64,000 bases of DNA, taken from Neisseria sp. (GTDB lineage: Bacteria > Pseudomonadota > Gammaproteobacteria > Burkholderiales > Neisseriaceae). The notes under the pieces were generated by a model. The model had not been told where the DNA came from. It did not search any database and worked only from the letters and a program-made list of their open reading frames with translations. Location of the stretch: assembly GCA_030528455.1 (NCBI GenBank), contig JAUMYW010000002.1, positions 62,001 to 126,000 of the forward strand, in the 5' to 3' direction. Both the position numbers and the translations under genes were made by a program. The stretch's first letter is position 1, and each line of letters starts with the position of its first letter. This document shows positions 18,734 through 27,080 of this stretch, in pieces.

Positions 18734-20305
18734 ATGAAGAGAAAACTCATTGTCGGCACGGCGGGCATCAGCATTGCAGCCGCTGCCGTTTTGGCCTCCG
18801 CTCCCTATTATTTCGGCGGCATTGCCGAAGAGGTGTTGAACGAACAGCATACCATTCTCAAAAACAGCAGCATCGTCAGCATCGAATCGCGCGAATACGT
18901 GCGCGGCTGGCTCTCATCGACCGAAACCACCGTATTACGCATCAACCCTTCCCTACTGAACAATCTACAGCGCAGGCTGCCCGACAACATCAGAACCGTC
19001 TTGAACGAACCGCTGACCGTCATCAACCATATCAGCCACGGCCCTTTGGCGGATTGGGTGCCGGCGGCGGCGGGAGTGAAAAGCGAATTCCGCTACCATC
19101 CCGAAACCGAAAAAGTCCTGCAGCGTTTCTTCGGCAATCAGGCTCCTCTCAATGTACGCAACCTGATTCATTTCGACGGCTCGGGCAAGCTGGAATTATC
19201 CGTTCCGTCCTTCAAATACGAAGAATTATCGGGCATCGCTATCAACTGGCAGGGCTTGGATGGTGCCACTGCCTACAACCGTTCGTGGAGGGAATATCGG
19301 CACAACTATGCCGCTCCGTCTCTAAATATCAAACTGGCCGATAAAGGAGATATTGCGGCAGAAGGCATGAGCTTTATCACCGACACCCGCAACGGTACGC
19401 AGAATATCGCTCTTGGCAGCAGTCAAACCCGCATGGAAAAATTTTCCCTGCAATGGAAAGAAGGTATCGATTACAACTTCAAACTCAATGAACTGGTACA
19501 ACTGCTGACCGATTTACAAATCGGCGCATTCATCAATCCGACCGGTACAATTGCTCCCTCCAAAATCGAAGTGGAAAAACTGCATTTCGATACACAAGTC
19601 GGCGAAAGCGGCGAATGGATTAACAGTTCCGGCCGCTTCGGTTTTGAAAAACTGGCCTACGGAGAAGATATTTACGGCCCTCTGAATATCGATATTGCCG
19701 CCGAACACCTTGATGCAAAAGGTTTAAATGCCATGAAGCAGAAAATGGCCGAAATTTCATCTGCAAAAATGAGCGAAGAAGAGATTCAGAACGTGCTGCT
19801 GCAGACCGCCAAAAACGAAGCTGTTTCTCTGTTCACCAATAATCCTCAAATCAATATCCGCAAATTCGACTTTGTCATGCCCCAAGGCAGGATTCGTGCA
19901 GACGGCCTGCTGGCATTCAGCAACCTGCAAGTCTCCGATTTGAACGATGTCGGCAACATATTGAAAAAAACCGAGGCTTCCATCAACTTGAGTCTGCCGC
20001 AAAAACTGCTTGAATCTCTGGCTGTCAGCCAGGCACGCAGTATTTTCACCGTCAATGCAGAAGACGAAGCAGCAGGCAATGCCAATATCGAAGACATCAA
20101 CGAAACCCTGCTGCTGATGGTGGACAGCACTGTTAAATCCATGCAACGCGAAGGTTATCTGAAATTGGAAGACGGCAACATCTCAACCTCAATCAAGCTG
20201 AAACAGGGAAATCTGCAACTGAACGGCAAACTGTTTGAAACCGAACCCGATCCGGAGTTTACCGATGCAGACTTCCAGACCGGAGCCGCATCAGCCGCAC
20301 ATTAA
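18734..20305 (+). CDS. YdgA family protein (DUF945), membrane-anchored
   Basis: This 523-residue protein has a short basic N-terminus (MKRKLIVG) followed by one hydrophobic segment at about residues 5-26 (TAGISIAAAAVLASAPYYFG). The rest is likely periplasmic. The order of features, including TILKNSSIVSIESREYVRGWLSSTETT and the C-terminal LEDGNISTSIKLKQGNLQLNGK, matches the DUF945/YdgA family of gamma- and beta-proteobacteria. No enzymatic motif is visible. An earlier in-frame ATG at 18686 would add 16 residues, but 18734 places the hydrophobic anchor at the N-terminus. Function is unknown. A DUS hairpin follows and separates it from the restriction system. Confidence 0.82.
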   Translation: MKRKLIVGTAGISIAAAAVLASAPYYFGGIAEEVLNEQHTILKNSSIVSIESREYVRGWLSSTETTVLRINPSLLNNLQRRLPDNIRTVLNEPLTVINHISHGPLADWVPAAAGVKSEFRYHPETEKVLQRFFGNQAPLNVRNLIHFDGSGKLELSVPSFKYEELSGIAINWQGLDGATAYNRSWREYRHNYAAPSLNIKLADKGDIAAEGMSFITDTRNGTQNIALGSSQTRMEKFSLQWKEGIDYNFKLNELVQLLTDLQIGAFINPTGTIAPSKIEVEKLHFDTQVGESGEWINSSGRFGFEKLAYGEDIYGPLNIDIAAEHLDAKGLNAMKQKMAEISSAKMSEEEIQNVLLQTAKNEAVSLFTNNPQINIRKFDFVMPQGRIRADGLLAFSNLQVSDLNDVGNILKKTEASINLSLPQKLLESLAVSQARSIFTVNAEDEAAGNANIEDINETLLLMVDSTVKSMQREGYLKLEDGNISTSIKLKQGNLQLNGKLFETEPDPEFTDADFQTGAASAAH

Positions 20306-20318
20306 TCCCTTCAGGCCA

Positions 20319-20349
20319 AGCCGTCTGCAGCTTTCCTTTGCAGACGGCT
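20319..20349 (+). terminator. Inverted DUS pair after the DUF945 gene
   Basis: AGCCGTCTGCA at 20319-20329 pairs perfectly with TGCAGACGGCT at 20339-20349. It marks the left boundary of the restriction-modification system and probably ends the upstream transcript. Confidence 0.65.
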
Positions 20350-20391
20350 AATCGGATATCTGGGTACACCATCTCTGTTTCGGAATACACA

Positions 20392-21330
20392 ATGCAATTT
20401 ACTTCATTAGAAATTTGTGCCGGTGCCGGCGGGCAGGCACTGGGACTCGAACGCGCCGGTTTTACTCATACCGCACTCATCGAAATCGAGCCTTTGGCTT
20501 GTGCCACATTAAAAGCCAACCGCCCGAATTGGGACATAATTGAAACAGACGTACGTCAGTTCAAAGGTTCTACATTCGCAGGAACCGATTTGCTGGCAGG
20601 CGGAGTACCCTGCCCGCCATTCTCTAAAGCCGGAAAGCAGCTTGGCTCTGATGATGAGCGCGACTTATTTCCGGAAGCCATCCGCCTGACTCGCGAAATC
20701 CGCCCCAAAGCGGTCATGCTGGAAAATGTCCGCGGCCTGCTTGACCCCAAATTTAACGAATACCGCCATCATATTACCGATCAATTCACAAAATTAGGGT
20801 ATACCGGGCAATGGAAATTACTTTATGCAGCAGATTTCGGTGTATCACAACTCCGCCCCAGAGTACTCTTCGTTGCAATGAAACCGGAATATGCGCCTTA
20901 TTTTCATTGGCCTGAGGCATCAAAAACACCACCGCTTACCGTCGGCCAACTGTTATTGGATTCCATGTCCGAAAACGGATGGGAACAAGCCTACGAATGG
21001 CACCTGAAAGCCAATCAGATTGCCCCCACTTTGGTCGGCGGTTCCAAAAAACATGGCGGAGCGGATTTGGGACCGACCCGTTCAAAACAGGCATGGGCGG
21101 ATTTAAGCGTAGACGGTTCAGGATTATGGGACAAGCCTCCGGCCAAAGATTTTATCGGCATTCCCCGTTTGACAACCAAAATGGCAGCATTAATTCAAGG
21201 GTTTCCCGCAGATTGGATATTTGTAGGAAAAAAAACACCGGCTTACCGGCAAATCGGTAATGCATTTCCGCCACCTGTTGCAGAAGCAGTCGGTAAACAA
21301 ATTATTAAAGCACTTAAACAAGAAGCCTGA
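20392..21330 (+). CDS. ngoMIVM: DNA (cytosine-5) methyltransferase, NgoMIV type
   Basis: This 312-residue m5C methyltransferase has motif I as ICAGAGGQALGLERAGF. Motif IV is GGVPCPPFSKAG, with the catalytic cysteine in PCPPF. Motif VI is VMLENVRGLL, motif VIII is QLRPRVLF, and motif X is YRQIGNAFPPPVAEAVG. The target-recognition region between VIII and IX is short. The partner nuclease identified next door is NgoMIV-like, so the methylated site is inferred to be GCCGGC. The ATG at 20392 is chosen over an earlier one at 20338 because MQFTSLEICAGAGG is the usual N-terminus. The stop lies 2 bp before the nuclease gene, so the pair is an operon. No DUS occurs inside the gene. Confidence 0.92.
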   Translation: MQFTSLEICAGAGGQALGLERAGFTHTALIEIEPLACATLKANRPNWDIIETDVRQFKGSTFAGTDLLAGGVPCPPFSKAGKQLGSDDERDLFPEAIRLTREIRPKAVMLENVRGLLDPKFNEYRHHITDQFTKLGYTGQWKLLYAADFGVSQLRPRVLFVAMKPEYAPYFHWPEASKTPPLTVGQLLLDSMSENGWEQAYEWHLKANQIAPTLVGGSKKHGGADLGPTRSKQAWADLSVDGSGLWDKPPAKDFIGIPRLTTKMAALIQGFPADWIFVGKKTPAYRQIGNAFPPPVAEAVGKQIIKALKQEA

Positions 21331-21332
21331 AT

Positions 21333-22190
21333 ATGCACCCGATCTTCGTACAGGAGAGAAAAATCTTTCATCATAATCTGCTTGAGAAAAAAGTTTTGAC
21401 TACCAATCTCAAAGGAATAGTCAGCAATGCGGATGGCAGCAATAATCGCAGCTGTACAATTGCAAGAAACATCGCAGAACAATTAAAAGCCGAAATCATC
21501 ACGGACAGATTGGCCGGACAGACATCTGGAAGTGCTTTTGAAGAAATTTGCAGCGAATTCATTAAAAATGCTTTTAATAAATTACAGCACATCCGGCCAG
21601 GAACGTGGGAAGTCAAACAGGTAGGCTCCCGCAACCGTTTGGAAATTGCACATTATCAGCAATATGCTCATATTATTGCCTTATCTCGAGCTGCAGCAGA
21701 AAATCCCGACCTTGCAGCAGCTTTAGGAAGCGATTACACCATTACTCCTGATATTGTTGTAACACGAGACCTGCTTGATGATGATGAAATCAACCGACAG
21801 GAATTTTTAGTGGATAACAATATAGCTACTCTGGCCAGTTTGAGAAAACATAACAAACTGCCTTTACTTCATGCAAGTATTTCATGCAAATGGACGATTA
21901 GAAGCGATCGGGCTCAAAATGCACGCTCGGAAGGTTTAAATTTGGTACGAAACAGGAAGGGAAGGCTGCCTCATGTCGTAGTCGTAACCGCTGAACCAAC
22001 CCCAAGCCGAATTTCTTCTATTGCATTAGGTACAGGAGAAATTGATTGTGTTTATCATTTTGCATTATATGAATTGGAAAAAGCATTACAGAATTCAAAT
22101 TATGAGGATGCCTTAGATTTATTCAATATAATGGTTGAAGGCAAACGTCTCAAAGATATTTCTGATTTACCTTTAGATTTAGCAGTTTAA
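21333..22190 (+). CDS. ngoMIVR: Type II restriction endonuclease, NgoMIV type (GCCGGC)
   Basis: This 285-residue protein closely resembles my recollection of gonococcal NgoMIV, a type IIF tetrameric enzyme that cuts GCCGGC. Expected active-site residues are present: E70 in SAFEEICSE, D140 in YTITPDIVV, and K186 in ASISCKW. The R-S-D-R segment at 190-193, which in NgoMIV reads the GCC half-site, follows directly. The C-terminus KRLKDISDLPLDLAV also matches. The gene is AT-richer than its neighbours and has no DUS, which suggests acquisition as a cassette. It ends 3 bp before purK with no terminator. The protein appears intact. Specificity is inferred from similarity. Confidence 0.92.
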   Translation: MHPIFVQERKIFHHNLLEKKVLTTNLKGIVSNADGSNNRSCTIARNIAEQLKAEIITDRLAGQTSGSAFEEICSEFIKNAFNKLQHIRPGTWEVKQVGSRNRLEIAHYQQYAHIIALSRAAAENPDLAAALGSDYTITPDIVVTRDLLDDDEINRQEFLVDNNIATLASLRKHNKLPLLHASISCKWTIRSDRAQNARSEGLNLVRNRKGRLPHVVVVTAEPTPSRISSIALGTGEIDCVYHFALYELEKALQNSNYEDALDLFNIMVEGKRLKDISDLPLDLAV

Positions 22191-22193
22191 ACA

Positions 22194-23330
22194 ATGATGA
22201 AACTCCCTATTCTTCCTCCCTCCATGCTCGGCATTCTCGGCGGCGGCCAGCTCGGCCGTATGTTTGCCTCAGCCGCCAAAACCATGGGCTATCGGGTAAC
22301 CGTACTCGATCCCGACCCGAATGCGCCGGCGGCCGAATTTGCCGACCGACACTTGTGTGCCGCTTTCGACGATACTGCCGCACTGCGCGAACTGGCCGAA
22401 TGTGCCGCCGTAACTACCGAATTTGAAAACGTCAACGCCGATTCAATGCGCTTTTTAGCACAATATACGCGCGTATCGCCAAACGGCGACTGTGTAGCCG
22501 TTGCACAAAACCGCATTCAGGAAAAAGCATGGATACGCAAAGCCGGTTTGCAGACCGCGCCATATCAAGCCGTCTGCAAACCCGAAGACATCAGCGATAC
22601 AAGTGCAGCCTTTCTTCCGGGTATTTTGAAAACAGCTACCTTGGGCTATGACGGCAAAGGCCAAATCCGCGTCAGAACTTTGGACGAGCTGCAGACAGCA
22701 TTTGCCGAACACGGCGGTGTCGACTGCGTACTGGAGAAAATGGTGGATTTGAGAGGTGAAATTTCAGTCATCGTCTGCCGTTTGGACTCCAAACATGCAG
22801 CCGCCTTCGATCCTGCCGAAAACATTCATTCAAACGGTATTCTTGCCTATTCTATCGTTCCGGCACGACTAAGTGCAGACATTCAGCAACAGGCGCGAGA
22901 AATGGCTCTTCGTCTGGCCGAAGAATTGGACTATGTCGGTGTTTTGGCAGTAGAAATATTCATTGTCGGCGACACCTGCGAATTATTGGTGAACGAAATG
23001 GCTCCCCGTCCCCACAATTCCGGCCACCACACTATCAATGCCTGTGCCACCGACCAGTTCCAGCAACAGGTACGCCTGATGTGCGGCCTGCCGCCCGGCA
23101 ATACGCGCCTGCTTTCTCCCTGCTGCATGGCCAATATCTTGGGCAATGTTTGGGCTGCAGACGGCAGCGAACCGAATTGGCAGCCGCTGCAGAACGACAG
23201 CCGCACCCATCTTCACCAATATGGTAAAAAATCCGCACGCAAAGGCCGCAAGATGGGACACTTTACCGTTTTGGAAAACAGCAGCGAAGCCGCTTTCGAA
23301 GCCGCCAAACTACTGCACGGCAGCCTGTAA
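22194..23330 (+). CDS. purK: 5-(carboxyamino)imidazole ribonucleotide synthase
   Basis: This 378-residue ATP-grasp enzyme makes N5-CAIR from AIR, bicarbonate and ATP in purine synthesis. ILGGGQLGRMFASAAKTMGYRV near residues 14-35 is the PurK N-terminal block. ATLGYDGKGQIRV is the ATP-grasp glycine loop. VNEMAPRPHNSGHHTINAC is the conserved catalytic segment. The gene begins 3 bp after the restriction endonuclease stop, with two adjacent ATG codons. Expression probably depends on the restriction operon promoter or a promoter inside the endonuclease gene. purE is not in the window. Confidence 0.96.
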   Translation: MMKLPILPPSMLGILGGGQLGRMFASAAKTMGYRVTVLDPDPNAPAAEFADRHLCAAFDDTAALRELAECAAVTTEFENVNADSMRFLAQYTRVSPNGDCVAVAQNRIQEKAWIRKAGLQTAPYQAVCKPEDISDTSAAFLPGILKTATLGYDGKGQIRVRTLDELQTAFAEHGGVDCVLEKMVDLRGEISVIVCRLDSKHAAAFDPAENIHSNGILAYSIVPARLSADIQQQAREMALRLAEELDYVGVLAVEIFIVGDTCELLVNEMAPRPHNSGHHTINACATDQFQQQVRLMCGLPPGNTRLLSPCCMANILGNVWAADGSEPNWQPLQNDSRTHLHQYGKKSARKGRKMGHFTVLENSSEAAFEAAKLLHGSL

Positions 23331-23397
23331 CCCATCTTGGCAAAGTACGGACAGACCGATACAATCGGTCTGTTTTCCCATGTGCAGACAAAGTATT

Positions 23398-23880
23398 ATG
23401 AGCATTCTTACCATTCTCCGCCCCGCACAGCCGAACGATTGCGAAGATATATACAACGCCCACGAATACTCCGTACAATATGCCTGCCGCCACAACTACG
23501 ACGAAGCGGTTTTAAAAGCATGGTTGGATCTACTCTCCCCCGAAAGCTATCTCGATACCATTGCCAATCTCCGACGCGAATTATGGGTAATCGAATATAA
23601 AGGCCATATACAGGGATTTTTCCAACTGGATTTGGAAGAAGCCCAACTGGACGCACTCTACGTCCACCCCTTCGTGCATAAACGCGGGCTGGGAACGGCA
23701 CTGCTTCAGAAAGCCGAGGATTTGGCCATACAGGAAAATTTAAGTTTCATTAAATTATATGCTTCCCTCAACTCAGTTAATTTTTATCTGATTAACGGTT
23801 ACGAAATCTTAGGTGATGCAGTTTTACCCCTCAACCCGAATGTTACAGTCGGTTGCAAGCTGATGAGAAAATATCTATAA
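23398..23880 (+). CDS. GNAT-family N-acetyltransferase
   Basis: This 160-residue protein has the acetyl-CoA-binding core of the GNAT fold. LDALYVHPFVHKRGLGTALLQKAEDLA at about residues 80-106 contains the Q/R-x-x-G-x-G/A-like loop as HKRGLGTAL. ASLNSVNFYLINGYEI is the usual end of the domain. The frame is open far upstream inside purK, but the ATG at 23398 gives a normal GNAT length and lies 67 bp after purK. The acceptor substrate cannot be predicted. It is followed by an imperfect DUS hairpin shared with the convergent gene. Confidence 0.85.
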   Translation: MSILTILRPAQPNDCEDIYNAHEYSVQYACRHNYDEAVLKAWLDLLSPESYLDTIANLRRELWVIEYKGHIQGFFQLDLEEAQLDALYVHPFVHKRGLGTALLQKAEDLAIQENLSFIKLYASLNSVNFYLINGYEILGDAVLPLNPNVTVGCKLMRKYL

Positions 23881-23907
23881 ACCGAACACCCTGCCTATAT
23901 CCAAAGA

Positions 23908-23948
23908 ATGCCGTCCGCACCAGGAATTATCCCGTTTGCAGACGGCAT
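23908..23948. terminator. Imperfect inverted DUS, convergent genes
   Basis: ATGCCGTCCGCA at 23908-23919 pairs with TGCAGACGGCAT at 23937-23948 with one mismatch. It lies between the convergent acetyltransferase and small membrane protein genes. Confidence 0.5.
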
Positions 23949-23967
23949 AAAAATAACCTGAAAAGGC

Positions 23968-24450
23968 TTAACGGCACACAGCATCCGCCAGCTTTCCAGT
24001 ATAAGCTGTTCTCCCCCACTCACGCTCCATTGCCAGTGCATCAGCCTGAATACGCTGAGCGCAATCGACCAAAACCGAAAGATTATAAGCACTCATGCGC
24101 CGCTCGAAAAAATACAACTGAACCTGACGCAGACTACCTTCTTCATCCAGCTTCTTCACATTGCCGGTATCCGCTGCCACAAACTTCAACACCTGAGGCA
24201 CAACATAAGTCCAAGGTTTGTAAAAAGCCGTTTCCCCAACTTCTGCCACAACCACAGTTTGTTTCGGCAAAAGATTCTTACTGTGGGCAAACCAAGTATA
24301 TTCGCTGTAAACCTGAAAAGAAATCATACCCAAACCGGCCGCTGCCGGCACCAGCCATTTTGGAGCTTTCTTCACAATCTTACTCAACAATAAAGCAAAA
24401 CCGGCAAAACAAAAACCGGCACTTACCATCGCCACCATTTCCCACAACAT
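23968..24450 (-). CDS. Conserved hypothetical membrane protein
   Basis: This 160-residue protein has two predicted membrane segments in the first 45 residues (VAMVSAGFCFAGFALLL and WLVPAAAGLGMISFQV). A soluble domain of about 110 residues follows, with YSEYTWFAHSKNLLPKQTVVV and RQVQLYFFERRMSAYNL. The distribution of conserved aromatic and charged residues looks like a real protein, but I do not recognise a named family. It lies downstream of the symporter operon on the same strand, separated by a strong terminator, so it probably has its own promoter. Function unknown. Confidence 0.7.
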   Translation of the reverse strand: MLWEMVAMVSAGFCFAGFALLLSKIVKKAPKWLVPAAAGLGMISFQVYSEYTWFAHSKNLLPKQTVVVAEVGETAFYKPWTYVVPQVLKFVAADTGNVKKLDEEGSLRQVQLYFFERRMSAYNLSVLVDCAQRIQADALAMEREWGRTAYTGKLADAVCR

Positions 24451-24551
24451 TTCCCTACCTCCTTCTCTGTTGCATCATTTGGCAAAATCCCTAACCAAAC
24501 CATCATACCCTACAAGCCGGTTCATTTCATTTTTCTCTTTCAAAAGAGAGA

Positions 24552-24582
24552 AAACAGCTTGGAACACTGCTCCAAGCTGTTT
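24552..24582 (-). terminator. Rho-independent terminator of the symporter operon
   Basis: AAACAGCTTGGA at 24552-24563 pairs perfectly with TCCAAGCTGTTT at 24571-24582. On the minus strand it is followed by a T-rich tract. It lies 18 bp beyond the symporter stop. Confidence 0.85.
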
Positions 24583-24600
24583 CGATTGCAAGCTGCCGGA

Positions 24601-26370
24601 TTAATGGTCGATTGCCTGACCCGCACCTCGAGGATAACGCACGTTTTCAACCAAATCTTGGATATCTTGCGGAGGTTCTTTACCCGCATAAGATACAGCG
24701 AACGCTACCAAGAAATTGATAATTGCACCAATCGGACCAATAGAGGTAGGCGCAATACCCAAAATCCAGTTGTCGGCAGTATTTTCAAATACATTCGTAC
24801 CCGGAATGAAGAACCAACCCAAATACAGGAAGATATACACACAGGTAAATACCAAACCGGCAATCATACCCCAAACTGCACCTTTATCATTTACCCGTTT
24901 CGAGAAAATACCCATCATCAAAGCAGGGAAGATAGATGCTGCAGCAATACCAAAAGCCAAAGCGACTACCTGTGCTGCAAAACCCGGAGGATTAATGCCC
25001 AACCATGTTGCAACTACAATTGCCAAAGTCATAGATACACGTGCTGCCATCAGTTCGCCCTTATCCGAAATATCGGGTTTCAGGGTTTTCTTAATCAAAT
25101 CATGGGAAATGGCCGAAGAAATAGCCAGCAGCAAACCTGCAGCTGTAGACAAGGCTGCCGCCAAACCGCCTGCTGCAATCAAGCCGATTACCCAGCTTGG
25201 CAGGTTGGCAATTTCAGGATTCGCCAAAACCATAATGTCATTGTTTACTTTCAGCTCGTTGCCTTTCCAACCGCGCTCTTCGGCTACAGCAGCAAACGCT
25301 TCGGATTTTTCATTGTAATATTGGATTTTACCGTCGCCGTTTTTATCTTCATATTTCAACAGACCAGTATGTTCCCAGTTTTTCATCCATTGCGGACGTG
25401 CCTCGTAATCCAAAGGTGCTGATTGAACACCTTGCGGATAAACGGTTTCAATCAGATTCATACGCGCCATAGAGCCTACTGCAGGAGCAGTGGTGTACAG
25501 CAATGCAATGAATACCAATGCCCAACCGGCAGAAGAACGTGCATCCGATACTTTAGGCACCGTAAAGAAACGGATAATCACATGAGGCAAACCAGCCGTG
25601 CCGATCATCAGCGACAAAGTCAGCAGGAACATATTGGTTTTGTTCGGAACATCCGCCGAATACGCGGTAAAGCCCAAATCCGTAACCAAACCGTCCAACT
25701 TGGTCAGAAACGGCGTACCGCTGGCCGCATCGCTGCTGAACAAACCCAAAGGTGGCAGAGGATTGCCTGTCAACTCGAATGAAATAAATACAGCAGGAAT
25801 AATGTAGGCTGTAATCAAAACCGCATATTGAGCCACTTGGGTGTATGTAATACCTTTCATACCGCCCAATACGGCATAGAACAGCACTACAACTGCAGCA
25901 ATAATCAAACCGGTAGTATTATCTACCTCCAAGAAGCGTGAGAATGCCACACCCGCACCGGTCATCTGACCGATAACGTAAGTTGTCGATGCCATAATCA
26001 AACATGCTACGGCAATCAAACGGGCATTACGGCTGTAAAAACGGTCGCCGATAAAATCAGGTACGGTAAATTTACCGAATTTACGCAAATACGGAGCCAG
26101 CAGCAGTGCCAACAATACATAACCGCCCGTCCAGCCCATCAGATAAGCCGAAGCAGAATAACCGTTCATAGCCAGCATACCGGCCATCGAGATAAATGAT
26201 GCTGCACTCATCCAGTCTGCGCCGGTAGCCATGCCGTTCAGCACGGGATGTACACCGCCGCCGGCCACATAAAATTCTTTGGTCGACCCTGCTCGCGCCC
26301 AAATCGCAATACCGAAGTATAAGGCGAAGGAAAGCCCGACAAAAATAACGTTGATTGCAAATTGACTCAT
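24601..26370 (-). CDS. Sodium:solute symporter family large subunit
   Basis: This 589-residue inner-membrane protein belongs to the SSS family, with about 13 hydrophobic helices. It starts FVGLSFALYFGIAIWARAGSTKEFYVAGGGVHPVLNGMATGADWMSAASF in the expected order for this family. GGMKGITYTQVAQY and GTAGLPHVIIRFFTVP are further SSS motifs. A charged insertion of roughly 90 residues (around 310-400) interrupts the helices. The DUF4212 small subunit 4 bp upstream marks it as the two-component VC_2705-type group rather than ActP or PutP. The transported solute is unknown; acetate or another short carboxylate is often suggested from relatives. Confidence 0.9.
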   Translation of the reverse strand: MSQFAINVIFVGLSFALYFGIAIWARAGSTKEFYVAGGGVHPVLNGMATGADWMSAASFISMAGMLAMNGYSASAYLMGWTGGYVLLALLLAPYLRKFGKFTVPDFIGDRFYSRNARLIAVACLIMASTTYVIGQMTGAGVAFSRFLEVDNTTGLIIAAVVVLFYAVLGGMKGITYTQVAQYAVLITAYIIPAVFISFELTGNPLPPLGLFSSDAASGTPFLTKLDGLVTDLGFTAYSADVPNKTNMFLLTLSLMIGTAGLPHVIIRFFTVPKVSDARSSAGWALVFIALLYTTAPAVGSMARMNLIETVYPQGVQSAPLDYEARPQWMKNWEHTGLLKYEDKNGDGKIQYYNEKSEAFAAVAEERGWKGNELKVNNDIMVLANPEIANLPSWVIGLIAAGGLAAALSTAAGLLLAISSAISHDLIKKTLKPDISDKGELMAARVSMTLAIVVATWLGINPPGFAAQVVALAFGIAAASIFPALMMGIFSKRVNDKGAVWGMIAGLVFTCVYIFLYLGWFFIPGTNVFENTADNWILGIAPTSIGPIGAIINFLVAFAVSYAGKEPPQDIQDLVENVRYPRGAGQAIDH

Positions 26371-26374
26371 ATGT

Positions 26375-26638
26375 TTACTCCTCGTTTACGCCGAATGCCT
26401 CGTCGATTTTGTTCATACGCCAAGAGTAATAAAAAATAATGGCGATAAACGTCAGCATCGAACCTTGCTGCCCGAACCAGAAACCGATATCGGTTCCTGC
26501 AAATTGGATACCCGACAAAGCCGGACGCAGCAAAATAGCGAAACCGTAAGAGCAAACGGCCCATACCACCATGCACTGAATAATCAAACGGACGTTTGCT
26601 TTCCAATATGCAGCGGAATCATGCTTGTTCACTGACAT
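26375..26638 (-). CDS. DUF4212 small subunit of sodium:solute symporter
   Basis: This 87-residue protein has two hydrophobic segments (CMVVWAVCSYGFAILL and MLTFIAIIFYYSWRM) and the FWFGQQGSM block typical of DUF4212, the small partner of a subset of sodium:solute symporters. YYSWRMNKIDEAFGV at the C-terminus is also conserved. It begins at an ATG with an unusually strong ribosome binding site (AAGAGGAGG) and ends 4 bp before the large subunit, so the two are cotranscribed and likely form one transporter. Confidence 0.9.
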   Translation of the reverse strand: MSVNKHDSAAYWKANVRLIIQCMVVWAVCSYGFAILLRPALSGIQFAGTDIGFWFGQQGSMLTFIAIIFYYSWRMNKIDEAFGVNEE

Positions 26639-27080
26639 ACAACCTCCTCTTATATTTAAGCTGTCTGTATTGCTTTTTTCATAATCAAACTAAGCACCAA
26701 AGTGCCCGAAGCGTAGAGTAAGTGAAAGCAAAAACGAGGTGCAACTTTTTTTTATCAAAAATTAACAAAATTAAACGAATACTTAAATCTTAATCTTGAT
26801 TTCCTTATTGCTGCTCCGTCTTCAACGGATTACTGAAAAATCATTCAGTTTCAAATAACTAAAAAAACAGTTGCGCACCAGAAAAACAGTCAGGCCTACA
26901 CGGCAAATGCATTTTTTTTAAGCATTATTGTTTTTTCTGATGCTTGCCATAAACTTGCATCAATACATGATTTTACTGACGGTCTTTCTCAAAATTCCTT
27001 TTCCAACCACAACAATGCCGTCTGCAGAACCTTTGCAGACGGCATCCGAAACCAATGTTTCAGCTGTTTGTTTAAACCTG
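26639..27080. other. AT-rich upstream region of the symporter operon
   Basis: This 442-bp gap lies between the symporter operon start and the hemE stop. It is markedly AT-rich with long A and T tracts, consistent with a strong promoter and regulatory region for the symporter. No clear hexamer pair or operator was pinned down. The hemE-side end holds the DUS hairpin at 27015-27045. No gene is visible. Confidence 0.5.
27015..27045 (-). terminator. Perfect inverted DUS downstream of hemE
   Basis: ATGCCGTCTGCA at 27015-27026 pairs perfectly with TGCAGACGGCAT at 27034-27045. Both arms are full 12-mer copies of the resident DUS. It lies 35 bp after the hemE stop. Confidence 0.65.

Noticed and set aside
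23853-24494. A 213-residue plus-strand open frame
   Set aside because: It overlaps the acetyltransferase end and is antisense to the small membrane protein. It is rich in Pro, Gln and His with no fold-like pattern.
24559-25782. Long plus-strand open frames opposite the sodium:solute symporter
   Set aside because: Their translations are rich in Cys, Arg, His and Gln without fold-like patterning, and the minus-strand frame is an unmistakable transporter. They are antisense shadows.
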